Below, piece after piece: positions 1-8,158 of a stretch of 27,349 nt of DNA (positions within the stretch are counted from its first letter, which is position 1; every line of letters starts with the position of its first letter). This DNA is from JBDIBA01 sp039812705 (GTDB taxonomy: Bacteria > Actinomycetota > Acidimicrobiia > Acidimicrobiales > JBBSGY01): contig JBDIBA010000025.1 in assembly GCA_039812705.1 (NCBI GenBank), positions 1 to 27,349 on the forward strand, given 5' to 3'. Both the position numbers and the translations under genes were made by a program. A model generated the notes under the pieces. The model ran no database searches and had not been told where the DNA came from. It worked only from the letters and a program-made list of their open reading frames with translations.

Positions 1-642
1 GACCGCATGTCCGGAGGTTCACCGTGGACCTCCCACCACCTCACCGAGCGATTCGGATTGCTCGCGATCATCGCACTCGGCGAAGCAGTCATTGGCACAA
101 CCATCACACTCACCACGCCCATCGAATCCCAGGGCTGGACCATTGAGGTCGGCGTTCTCCTTGGCGCTGGAGTCTCGCTCACGGTGTGACTGTGGTGGAT
201 CTACTTCGGCTTGCCAATGGCCCCATTCCTCAACAAGGACCGATCGCGGGTCTGGCCATTCATCTTCAGCCACTTCTTTCTCTATTTCTCAATCACTGCA
301 GTCGGCGCCGGACTCCACGTCGCCGCATACGAAGTAGAGCATCACAACGAGTTGGGGCTTGTAGGTGCAGTCGCTTCAATAGTCCTGCCCGTGACCGCAT
401 TCCTCCTACTCACCTACGTCGTGTGGCAACTGCTGACCCGCGAAGGAAGGCTGGACCCGTTCCACGCGTTCATGCTTGTCGTTGTCCTCGTGAGTGCGGC
501 CATCCCAATTGCGATGGCAGTAGCCGGGGCGTCCTTGACCCGGTGTGTCGTCGCCGCAATGCTCGGGCCCTGGGCCAACGTCGTGGGCATGGAACTCTAC
601 GGTCGCCACCACGCCCAGCGACTCTTAGACGCGCACAAATAG
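1..642 (+). pseudogene. ltrA: LtrA-family membrane protein, 5'-truncated by the window and interrupted by an in-frame TGA
   Basis: The reading frame is open from the window edge, carries the family's HLTERFGLLAIIALGEAVIG block (about codons 14-33) and runs into a TGA at 187-189. It then continues in the same frame with LWWIYF and several hydrophobic helices to a natural TAG at 640-642. In LtrA proteins (PF06772, low temperature requirement protein A, multi-pass membrane proteins of unclear biochemical role, usually near 400 residues) the ERxGLxxIIxLGE block is followed by a helix ending in a (G/A/C)LWWxYF motif, so the TGA falls inside a conserved helix. A single change from GGA or TGC would create it. 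The downstream part is still coherent for about 150 codons, so the lesion looks recent; restart at TTG 211 or ATG 220 is possible. A sequencing error or readthrough cannot be excluded. The true start lies outside the window. Confidence 0.8.
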
Positions 643-780
643 ACGCTGACCGCTCGCAACCGCTCAACCCCGCTCGCGCCCGCTCCCCGCCGCGCACCCA
701 AAACAAGAACAACCGGCCAAAACGCCCACACCCCAAATCCACAAGTTTCACCACGCCCAAACCAGGGCAGAAACACAAAC
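643..780. other. C-rich intergenic spacer
   Basis: These 138 bases separate the LtrA remnant from the next gene on the same strand. The first half repeats CGCTC/CCGCTC several times and the second half is A/C-rich. I see no convincing promoter, terminator hairpin or small gene; the only purine-rich block near the next ATG (AGGGCAG, about 14 bases upstream) is too far away to be a good ribosome binding site. Confidence 0.5.
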
Positions 781-1473
781 ATGGCGAATCAGAACAATCA
801 GCAACTGAATGCTTGGCAAGAAGCCCAGAGCAGGGTCATCGACCTCTGCAAGAACGCAAGCCCCGAAGACATGACCAACCGCGTGCCAGCGTGCCCCGAA
901 TGGACCGCGCACGACCTCTTGGCGCACATGGTTGGAGTCGGTGCAGACCTCATCTCAGAGGCGGGGCCCTCCGGTGACATCAATAACTGGACGCAAGGCC
1001 ACGTCGACAAGCGCAACCAACTGTCACCGACCGAAATCCTCAACGAATGGCAAGAACTGAACCCTCAGGTGGAGCAGTTCATGCAAAACGGTCCCGAACA
1101 AACACGGGCCTTCCTACTCAACGACCTCATCATCCACGAGCAAGACCTTCGCGGAGCTCTCAAAGAACCCGGTGAGAAGGAAAACGAAGCCATGACCATG
1201 GCGGCCAACACGCTCCTTCCCAACCTGGGCAAGCAGCTGGACGAGAACAACCTGCCGGCGATCAATATTGAAGGACCGGGCATTAAACAAACTGTTGGCT
1301 CTAACCCGGCCCAAGCGACTCTTCGCACCAACGCTTGCGAAGTAACTCGCATGATCACCGGCAGGCGGTCCCCCACTCAGATCCAGCAAATGAACTGGGA
1401 CGGCGACCCCAACCAGTACATGGACAACATGGTGATTGTTGGCAACATGCGCCAACAAGACCTCATCGAGTAA
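781..1473 (+). CDS. Maleylpyruvate isomerase family / DinB-like mycothiol-dependent protein
   Basis: The 230-residue product opens with a helix and then the block VPACPEWTAHDLLAH (residues 35-49), typical of the actinobacterial family that includes mycothiol-dependent maleylpyruvate isomerase. A second signature, LIIHEQDLRGAL (116-127), matches the metal-binding helix of the family. Family members are four-helix-bundle proteins that bind a divalent metal and often use mycothiol as cofactor; most paralogs have no known substrate. In the characterised isomerase the ligands are one His plus an ExxxH pair. Here the likely second His is H119, and the position four residues earlier is D115 rather than Glu, a conservative change if my alignment is right. 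The gene stands alone, with no aromatic-degradation genes nearby, so the specific isomerase reaction should not be assumed. ATG is the first start in frame; no strong Shine-Dalgarno sequence is visible. Confidence 0.8.
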   Translation: MANQNNQQLNAWQEAQSRVIDLCKNASPEDMTNRVPACPEWTAHDLLAHMVGVGADLISEAGPSGDINNWTQGHVDKRNQLSPTEILNEWQELNPQVEQFMQNGPEQTRAFLLNDLIIHEQDLRGALKEPGEKENEAMTMAANTLLPNLGKQLDENNLPAINIEGPGIKQTVGSNPAQATLRTNACEVTRMITGRRSPTQIQQMNWDGDPNQYMDNMVIVGNMRQQDLIE

Positions 1474-1543
1474 CCGCACGCACACTTAGCGCGTCGAAAC
1501 GCGCGCTTCAACAGATGGCCCGCGCCGATCCCCCAAGGATTCG

Positions 1544-2098
1544 GTGTGGGCCATTACTTTTGTGGCAATGAGTCCGATGCGCCGTCGTAATCAACCACCG
1601 ATGCAGTCGACCAAGCCCGGAAAAGGTTCGGCAAGCAAGGCAAAGCAGAACCTCAAGGCGCGACTCTCCGACACCAGCTCCAAGCGTTCGCGCGCAAACG
1701 CCGCAACCACAGAATCACTGGAGCGCTCTCTCACCCAGCTTCACGAAACGCTCGCACATTGCAACGCGCGCATCGAAGCTGTCGAAAAGCGCGTACGCGA
1801 ACTGTCCGAGAACGCCGACGCAGCACCATCACATGCAGACGTCATGGAAGTGCGTCTGCATTCCGCAAAGCTCGCGGCCGAACTGGCGCGGGCAACCGTA
1901 GAACTGCGCGGCGAAATCGGCATGGCAAATGACGAGGCGCGCCGCGCTGCACGAATGAGCCGCGACATCGCCGCCGACTGGCACAACCAAGACCTCGGCG
2001 AACTCGAAACCCGCAAGCCGAACTCGTCAAGCAACGCGTCTGACACAAATGACGGCGACAACAAGACCAACCGCGGTGGTTGGTCTGCGTCCGCCTAA
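1544..2098 (+). CDS. Small basic coiled-coil protein, unrecognised
   Basis: I do not recognise this 184-residue product. The first 50 residues are basic and Ser/Lys-rich. Heptad-like helical stretches span about 57-90 and 98-142 with many Glu, Arg, Ala and Leu, and the last 30 residues are a disordered Asn/Asp/Ser tail. There is no membrane segment or signal peptide. The GTG start at 1544 has AAGGA four bases upstream; ATG 1568 (MSPMRRR) and ATG 1577 are plausible alternatives that drop an odd hydrophobic N-terminus. It ends 52 bases before the convergent UPF0182 gene. The composition suggests a scaffold or nucleoid/septum-associated role, but nothing in the sequence proves it. Third-position G/C bias is like that of its neighbours, which supports a real gene. 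Confidence 0.6.
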   Translation: MWAITFVAMSPMRRRNQPPMQSTKPGKGSASKAKQNLKARLSDTSSKRSRANAATTESLERSLTQLHETLAHCNARIEAVEKRVRELSENADAAPSHADVMEVRLHSAKLAAELARATVELRGEIGMANDEARRAARMSRDIAADWHNQDLGELETRKPNSSSNASDTNDGDNKTNRGGWSASA

Positions 2099-2150
2099 CT
2101 AGCGCGCGCAAGCAACCCTTAGGCTGCGCTCACGCGCGAGCGGTCAAACC

Positions 2151-5081
2151 TCAACCGCCACGCGCTTGGCGAACCAAGTCAATACCTGACTGCACCTTGG
2201 CTTGATATTCCGCCAGGTTTCCATTGCGCAACGCTTGGTCAGCAGCTTGGAACTCTGTGTTTGCACGGTCCAACAACGCCTGCGCATCACCGCTCAGTTG
2301 TGCACCACCCGTGCCTCCAGCACCACCAGCGGCAGGCGGAGTTCCGCCCTCACCAGCTGGAGGAGTTGTTCCACCGCCCGCACCTGGCTCAGCAGACTTC
2401 TGCTCCAAAGTTTCGGGCGCACTGCCAAACATCTTGGAAAGCGCTCCTTGCAAAGTGTCTTCCATTGCAATCTTGTCGCCCTGCACAACGATTGCCTTCT
2501 TGAACTCCGGCACCTTTGTCTGTTGCGCTTGTACATACAACGGCCGCACGTACATCAAAGAGTTGTTGACCGGAATGATCAACATGTCACCAAGCGCAAC
2601 TGTCGAACCAGCGCGTGACAACAACGTGATGTACTGCGAAATGTTCGGGTCCGCCTGAATGCGGGCCTCAACCAACGCCGGCCCGTCAATCTGCTGACCG
2701 CGCGGCATAACAAAGGCTTCCATGTCGCCGTACTGATCGGCGTCACTCTTGGCCACCATGAACGCCGACAGCTCCTTGCGCGAATCGTCGGGCGAGTAAG
2801 GCACGAACGGTTGAATCATCAAGAACCGTTCCTTGTCCTCGCCGGGCAGCTTCATCAACAAGTAACTGGGCTCAATGCGACGCTCGGCTCCGGCACCCGA
2901 CACGTTCGGCTGCGATTGCACCACAGTGGTGTTTGCATCGTTTCCGCCAAAGTTTGTGCCTGGACGTTGAGCAATGTTCCAACGGTCGGACTTCGAATAG
3001 AAGCCATTCGCATCGGTCAAGTGATACGAACCAAACATTGTCGTCTGAGTGCGGAACAAGTCTTCCGGGTAACGCACGTGAGCCTTCAACTCGGCGGGCA
3101 TCTCGTCGCGCGTAAACAGCTTCGGGAATGACTTTTCCCACGCACTCACCACAGGGTCGCTGTGATCAATTGTGTAGAAGGTCATGTTCCCGTCGTAGGC
3201 ATCAGTGACGACCTTCACCGAGTTACGCACATAGTTGAAGTTTTCACTGGACAAACTTGCAGAGTTGTTCGCAACAAGCGAAGTGTCTGCCGTCTCTCCA
3301 TATGGATACCAACGCGATGTTGTGTACGCGTCTTGAACCCACTTGATACGCCCATCAACAACAACTGCATAGGGGTCGTTGTCAAACTTCAAGAACGGCG
3401 CGGCTTTGATGACACGTTCGCGAATGTTTGTCAGGTACATGGCGCGTGAATCACTCGTCACCAAGTCAGAGATCAGTGGCTCGATTGCACCAACACGCGA
3501 TGCAAACGCCGCTCGCTTAAAGACATTGTCCAGTTTCACGCCACCGTTGCCTTGGTATTTACTGACCTGATCGCGACCGTCGGCGGCCGTGAAGTCCACT
3601 TCACCCTGCTTAGTGTTAACGATCGAATAGCTGGGCGTCTCTTCACCGAAGTAGACCTGAGGCACCTTGATCTCGGGCGATCCAGTCGGCGGCAGATCCT
3701 TCAGCGAAAAGTCGGGCTCGCCATTGGAGGTCACCGCGTTGGCAGGAGCGGCTACTGCTCCGTAACCGTGGGTGAATGCAAGGTGCTGGTTCACCCAAGA
3801 TGTACGACCCTGCGGCAACTTGTTTGGATTGATATCGCGAACACTGACCATCATTTGGGTCAGTTGGTTGTTCATCTGATAGCGGTCAATGTCAATGTCG
3901 TTGAACTGAAAGTACGAACGCGACTCTTGAAGACGACGGAACGAAGGATTCACAAGGTCGGTGTCCCACAGCCGCACGTTGCGAATGGTCGCCGAGTTGT
4001 CCTTGAGCTGCTGTGCGGTCAAGTCCTTCGTGTAGTTGAAGTCGCGGACCGAGATGGTGTTCAGGTCAAGGGCGTCGCGAGTTGCGTCAACATTGCGCTG
4101 AATGTACGGGCGCTCTTTCTCCGACTCTGCGGGCTGCACAACGAAACGCTGAACGCCGGCGGGAATAAGAACGGCAACGAGAAGTGAAAGCAGCGTCGAA
4201 AGAACCACCGTTGTTGCGGGCCACTTGATGCTTTTCGTACGCGCGCCCACAAGGAATGCAACGGCAGCAATAATCGAAACGATTGCCAAGAGACCAAGGC
4301 CGGGCAACAAGTACTGCACGTCTGTGTAGTTAGCTCCAACAACACCCGGACCGCGGTCAGAAAAGCTCAGCTCGTAACGGCGCAACCAATACTGAGCCGC
4401 ACGCACCAACGCAATCAGCGCGAACAGCACCGAGACGTGAATCATTACGGCGTTACCAATTCGGTCGCGCTTGAGATGCAAGCGAATTGCACCGTTAAGG
4501 AAATGCCACAACACAGTCACCGCAACGGCGAACACCAACGCAACAAGCAGCCAACGCGCAATCAACATCAACATCGGCAGTTTGAAAACAAAGAAGCCGA
4601 TGTCTTTGCCAAACTGCGGATCTGTCTTGTTGAAATTGCCGCCGTGCAAGAACAGCATCCACTCTTGCCAATACGCACTAAACCCAACACCGCCAAGCAC
4701 AGCCAGCGAGAGCGCCACTAGGAAGCGCAGCTTGCCTTTGTGATTCGCGGTCTGGCGCCTCCACTGGCGAACCAGTTCGTCCTGAGGAGCAAACGAAACA
4801 ATGGTTGGCGCGCGCTTGTCCGCAATCAGCAGGTTGATCCACATGATCAGCGTGAACCCGGCGACGGACAACAAGCCCAAGCCAAAGCGCGAAAGCACGA
4901 CGTCTCGCCAAACTTGAGAGAAACCGACCGAGCGGAACCACAACAGGTCCGTGTAAACCGTGGCCAGCCCGGCGAACAACGCGCCAAGCAGGATCAGCAG
5001 GGGAATAACGGCGACAAGAACCTTCTGCCCTTTTGAAAGGCCCTTTCGAGGAATGTTCATGTCTGGGCGCGAAAAGCTCAT
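2151..5081 (-). CDS. UPF0182 family membrane protein (Rv3193c-like)
   Basis: This 976-residue protein has the UPF0182 (PF03699) layout. Seven predicted membrane helices lie near residues 20-45, 62-86, 118-138, 165-193, 209-230, 256-280 and 288-312. A large extracytoplasmic domain follows (about 313-890), with motifs such as RPYIQRN and a Tyr/Trp-rich region. Next come a Gly/Pro/Thr-rich linker (about 895-935) and a short helical C-terminal tail that is typical of the family. The molecular function is unknown; members are widespread in actinobacteria. It is the last gene of a minus-strand run and follows the DivIVA-like gene after 46 bases. Starts are possible at 5081 (first ATG, used here) or at 5060 (Met8); neither has a good Shine-Dalgarno sequence. 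The length is normal for the family. Confidence 0.93.
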   Translation of the reverse strand: MSFSRPDMNIPRKGLSKGQKVLVAVIPLLILLGALFAGLATVYTDLLWFRSVGFSQVWRDVVLSRFGLGLLSVAGFTLIMWINLLIADKRAPTIVSFAPQDELVRQWRRQTANHKGKLRFLVALSLAVLGGVGFSAYWQEWMLFLHGGNFNKTDPQFGKDIGFFVFKLPMLMLIARWLLVALVFAVAVTVLWHFLNGAIRLHLKRDRIGNAVMIHVSVLFALIALVRAAQYWLRRYELSFSDRGPGVVGANYTDVQYLLPGLGLLAIVSIIAAVAFLVGARTKSIKWPATTVVLSTLLSLLVAVLIPAGVQRFVVQPAESEKERPYIQRNVDATRDALDLNTISVRDFNYTKDLTAQQLKDNSATIRNVRLWDTDLVNPSFRRLQESRSYFQFNDIDIDRYQMNNQLTQMMVSVRDINPNKLPQGRTSWVNQHLAFTHGYGAVAAPANAVTSNGEPDFSLKDLPPTGSPEIKVPQVYFGEETPSYSIVNTKQGEVDFTAADGRDQVSKYQGNGGVKLDNVFKRAAFASRVGAIEPLISDLVTSDSRAMYLTNIRERVIKAAPFLKFDNDPYAVVVDGRIKWVQDAYTTSRWYPYGETADTSLVANNSASLSSENFNYVRNSVKVVTDAYDGNMTFYTIDHSDPVVSAWEKSFPKLFTRDEMPAELKAHVRYPEDLFRTQTTMFGSYHLTDANGFYSKSDRWNIAQRPGTNFGGNDANTTVVQSQPNVSGAGAERRIEPSYLLMKLPGEDKERFLMIQPFVPYSPDDSRKELSAFMVAKSDADQYGDMEAFVMPRGQQIDGPALVEARIQADPNISQYITLLSRAGSTVALGDMLIIPVNNSLMYVRPLYVQAQQTKVPEFKKAIVVQGDKIAMEDTLQGALSKMFGSAPETLEQKSAEPGAGGGTTPPAGEGGTPPAAGGAGGTGGAQLSGDAQALLDRANTEFQAADQALRNGNLAEYQAKVQSGIDLVRQARGG

Positions 5082-5083
5082 GG

Positions 5084-5114
5084 AGCCAGCTTATGTGGCT
5101 TCATGAGCTCATGA
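5084..5114. repeat. Adjacent inverted repeats between the DivIVA-like and UPF0182 genes
   Basis: A perfect 14-bp palindrome TCATGAGCTCATGA lies at 5101-5114. It directly abuts a second inverted repeat, AGCCA (5084-5088) with TGGCT (5096-5100), around a 7-base loop. Together they fill most of the 46-bp gap. No T-tract follows on either strand, so a simple intrinsic terminator is unlikely. An operator or an mRNA processing/stability structure in the operon is possible. Confidence 0.4.
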
Positions 5115-5127
5115 CGGCCCAGCTTCC

Positions 5128-7014
5128 CTATCGGGCCAGTTCGACTCCGTGGTCAAATGCAGCACCCACGCGGTCGTCTACCAACACGTCCAAGTACGGA
5201 CCCGAAATGGCAACGTATGGCGTTGCAATGTGGGCCGACAAGTCAACTGCCGGCAAGCGCGTTCCGCTGAACACATCGACTTCCAGCACCGGAACAAGCT
5301 GGTCACGCAGGTCCTCGACAAGCGCAAGCGCCATCGAACGCGCGGCGTCATTGCCAGCCCGTTCAATCTCGCCAAGCGGAATGCCGGTGCTGCCCTGAAC
5401 ACTGCTCGCACCATCGCGAACAATCTCACGGAACAACTTCATGATTGCGTGCTGATAGTGAGCAGCTTGGTCCTCAAGCGATCCGAGCAACTCGCCAATC
5501 GATGCAACCGTGCCTGCTTGGACTTGAGCAGTAATTGCGTCCTGTTCTTCTTGAAGCGCGTTCTTCAAGCGACGAATCGCCTGCGGGCGGTTCTTCGTTG
5601 TCGTGGCTTCGCGGCGCATCAGCATCAATCGGTCAGCCTGAGCCGCGCTACCGCGATCGGCCTCACCAATTAGCGCGCCCGTGCGCACCGATGACCGCTG
5701 TGCGCTGGACTGCTGGTCACGCTGAGCACGACGTTCCGCAACATCGACACCTCCACAAGGTGCGCTGCCACCGACTGGCCCGTCAAAGTCGTTCTGGTCC
5801 TCGCGAATATCTGCGTCACGCGTGCCAGGCAGGTCAACGCCCTGGTCGAGTCGTTCCTCTACCGGGCTCCAAAGGTTTTCTTCATCGACGGCGTCCAGTG
5901 AGGACGCGTTGTCAAAAAAACCAGCACCACCACCTGGAGTGTGTGCGCGGTTGTTGTTCTGGCCGTTGTTCTGACTGTTGTTGTCGTCGTTGTTGACTTC
6001 ACCCGACGACGTTTGGGCGCGGTTGATCCCCGCGAATGAAGCGTTGTTGTCGCGCTGGTCTGACCGAACAAGGTCAATCACCGACTGCGACACGTCGTCA
6101 TTCAAAACAGGGTCGTCCAAGATAATCGGCTCATCAAGATCGCGCGACTTGAGACCGGCATCTTCGGCAGCCTTCTGGCCTGCTTGGCTTGCTGCGTTAC
6201 GTGCTTCTTCGTCAACGCGTTCCAGTTCGCCGGAAATGTCATCAAGTGTTTCGCGAACCATCTTGTACGCGTCCAACAAGCGCTGGCGACCCGCGCGCAA
6301 TTCCTCAACCTGAGCAAGTGCAATTGAACGCTTGCGCAATACCGATTCCAGCTTTTCTTCCTGCTCTTGGCGGGTGCGCTCGACTAGACCTTTGGCCTCT
6401 TCACGCGCAGTGTCGATAATTGAACGACCCTCTTTGCGCGCGTCTTCTAGCTCTGCTTCAACCTGAGCGCGGTGGTCGGCATCACGCTTTGCAATCTCGG
6501 TTTCCAGCCGTTCCTTGCGTGACTCTTCTTCTTGAGTGAGGTTGGTGCGAACCTGTTCAACCTCGGCATCGGCCTCTTCGCGCATGCGACGGCTCAACTC
6601 GTTTGCCTGTTCGGTGCGCTCGGCAAGGATCGTCGACGCTTCGTCACGCATGCGACTTGATGCCTCATGCGCATCGCGTAGTGATGTTGAAACCTCGTCT
6701 TCGGCGCGTTGGCGAATCTCTGCGGCAGCTTCGCGCGCGCTGCGGAGAATCTGCGCGGTCTGTGCGCCAAGCAACTTGGTAACGGTCTCTTCATCGAGTT
6801 CTGGGTTTGCAGCGCGAGACTCGACATCGGCCAAAGCCAATTGCAATTCGGCTCGCATGTCAGCCATTTCGGCTGCTTGCTCGCTCAGTTGTGCAAGAAA
6901 GGCGCGGACTTCGGCAGGCTCGTAACCCCGGAACGCGGTGTTGAATTCACGGCGTGCAATCTCGTCTGGGAGGAAAGATTGCCGGGACGACAGTGGTGGT
7001 CGCGATGCAGACAT
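5128..7014 (-). CDS. Long DivIVA-domain coiled-coil protein
   Basis: The N-terminus carries the DivIVA signature: an F-rich start followed by ARREFNTAFRGYEPAEVRAFL (residues 20-40), the membrane-curvature-binding module of DivIVA/Wag31 proteins. Residues 41 to about 320 are a nearly continuous coiled coil rich in Glu, Arg and Ala. An acidic, Asn/Gln/Gly-rich disordered linker follows (about 340-480), then a second helical region and a folded C-terminal domain (about 490-628) ending in DDRVGAAFDHGVELAR. At 628 residues it is more than twice the length of typical DivIVA/Wag31, so it is probably a lineage-specific relative rather than the direct ortholog. DivIVA proteins mark poles and septa and recruit envelope machinery. 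The position between the PDZ-S16 protease and UPF0182 genes fits an envelope role. The start is ATG 7014, with only a weak TTAGG upstream. Confidence 0.85.
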   Translation of the reverse strand: MSASRPPLSSRQSFLPDEIARREFNTAFRGYEPAEVRAFLAQLSEQAAEMADMRAELQLALADVESRAANPELDEETVTKLLGAQTAQILRSAREAAAEIRQRAEDEVSTSLRDAHEASSRMRDEASTILAERTEQANELSRRMREEADAEVEQVRTNLTQEEESRKERLETEIAKRDADHRAQVEAELEDARKEGRSIIDTAREEAKGLVERTRQEQEEKLESVLRKRSIALAQVEELRAGRQRLLDAYKMVRETLDDISGELERVDEEARNAASQAGQKAAEDAGLKSRDLDEPIILDDPVLNDDVSQSVIDLVRSDQRDNNASFAGINRAQTSSGEVNNDDNNSQNNGQNNNRAHTPGGGAGFFDNASSLDAVDEENLWSPVEERLDQGVDLPGTRDADIREDQNDFDGPVGGSAPCGGVDVAERRAQRDQQSSAQRSSVRTGALIGEADRGSAAQADRLMLMRREATTTKNRPQAIRRLKNALQEEQDAITAQVQAGTVASIGELLGSLEDQAAHYQHAIMKLFREIVRDGASSVQGSTGIPLGEIERAGNDAARSMALALVEDLRDQLVPVLEVDVFSGTRLPAVDLSAHIATPYVAISGPYLDVLVDDRVGAAFDHGVELAR

Positions 7015-7096
7015 GGCAGGAGCCTAACGGCACAAGCCACGCGAATCGAGGTTCTTTACGCACCTGCAAAAACGCGGGCGAATTGTCCGCGTAACG

Positions 7097-8158
7097 CTAC
7101 GACGCGGCCAGCGCCGACGCGGTCGGAATGCCCGAAACGTCTCCGCCAAACTCACCAATTGCAGCAATCGCTTCGTCCAAGTTGTTGACGCCAACGACCT
7201 TCACTCGGTTTCCGACGCTCGTTTTTGCGTCGTCAACTTCGGCAGTTGGAACCAGGAACAGCTTCGCGCCTGACTTCTGGACGGCCACAGCTTTTTGAGC
7301 CACGCCGCCGACTTCGCCAACTGTTCCGTCACTGGCGATGGTCCCCGTTGTAGCGATTCTCTTATCCCCCGCCAACGAGCCGGGAGTCAAGTCATCGAGC
7401 ACGCCAAGAGTGAATGCCAACCCCGCCGATGGCCCACCGACATCGTTGTTCTTGAACTCAACCGGGAACGGAGTGTCCAGCCTTGCGTTGTCAGTTGTCA
7501 CCAAAACACCCAACAGTGCCCGGTTCGCATCGCTTGGATTGGTCGTCGCAACCACAGACAGCTCACGCGGCACGCCTGCAGGGTCTTTCACAGTCAGCTT
7601 CACCGTCTCACCCGGCCGGACCCGACTGACCGCATCGGTCAACTGGGTCGATAGGTCAACTTGTTGGCCATTAATCCCAACAACGACTTCCCCGACCTTG
7701 ACCTTGTCGGCCATTGGAGTTCCGTCAATGACCTGCTTGATGAGGGCACCGGTCCCGACGTGTTTGACCGCGAACCCGGCGCGCTGCATTCCCACAGCAA
7801 TGGCCTCTTGTTGCGAGTTCTTCATTTCGGCTTCATTGATCTTCGAGAACTCTTCGGGCGAGAGATCACCACTTACCGTTTGCTTCTTCTCTACGCGCTG
7901 AGTGGGCGAAATAGCGGCGTAAAGCAACTGCAACGGATGTCCCTCGCGCAAAGAGACCGTCGTCATCAAGAAGTCGCCATCATGAGGGTGGTCGCGGTCT
8001 GCCGGAACCGAAATCACTTCGTTGACGCCATACACATTGCCTGGGGCAAATATGTAATACGGCAACTTGATAAATCCGTTCGCCAGAATCACCAGCGCCA
8101 CAAAGGTAAACACGGAAAACAGCCCGTAATTGCGAACCCGCTGCAACCGCTCGCCCAT
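7097..8158 (-). CDS. Membrane-anchored PDZ domain / Lon-type (S16) serine protease, YlbL/Rv3194c-like
   Basis: The 353-residue product has one N-terminal membrane helix (about 12-33). A small extracytoplasmic region follows, then a PDZ domain (about 128-205, with ALIKQVIDGTPMADKVKVGEVVVGI as its core, written here only as a landmark in two parts: ALIKQVIDG and VKVGEVVVGI), and a C-terminal S16 peptidase domain. The S16 Ser-Lys dyad is visible as S244 in GGPSAGLAF and K289 in GGVAQKAVA. Members cleave or quality-control secreted and membrane proteins outside the cytoplasm; the B. subtilis relative is YlbL. Its start overlaps the stop of the MreB-like gene in a TGATG arrangement (bases 8156-8160), so the two are translationally coupled. 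In mycobacteria the same family sits between UPF0182 and DUF2342 genes, as here. Confidence 0.93.
   Translation of the reverse strand: MGERLQRVRNYGLFSVFTFVALVILANGFIKLPYYIFAPGNVYGVNEVISVPADRDHPHDGDFLMTTVSLREGHPLQLLYAAISPTQRVEKKQTVSGDLSPEEFSKINEAEMKNSQQEAIAVGMQRAGFAVKHVGTGALIKQVIDGTPMADKVKVGEVVVGINGQQVDLSTQLTDAVSRVRPGETVKLTVKDPAGVPRELSVVATTNPSDANRALLGVLVTTDNARLDTPFPVEFKNNDVGGPSAGLAFTLGVLDDLTPGSLAGDKRIATTGTIASDGTVGEVGGVAQKAVAVQKSGAKLFLVPTAEVDDAKTSVGNRVKVVGVNNLDEAIAAIGEFGGDVSGIPTASALAAS

Noticed and set aside
187..189. Selenocysteine or other recoding at the in-frame TGA
   Set aside because: LtrA proteins are not known selenoproteins, no strong hairpin of the right type follows the TGA, and TGA is used as an ordinary stop by other genes here.
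186..977. 263-codon plus-strand frame running across the LtrA remnant and the next gene
   Set aside because: It is Arg/Pro/His-rich and lacks any family signature; it overlaps two better-supported genes in another frame.
3552..4187. 211-codon frame antisense to the UPF0182 gene
   Set aside because: It lies wholly inside a strongly supported gene and its translation has no recognisable domain.
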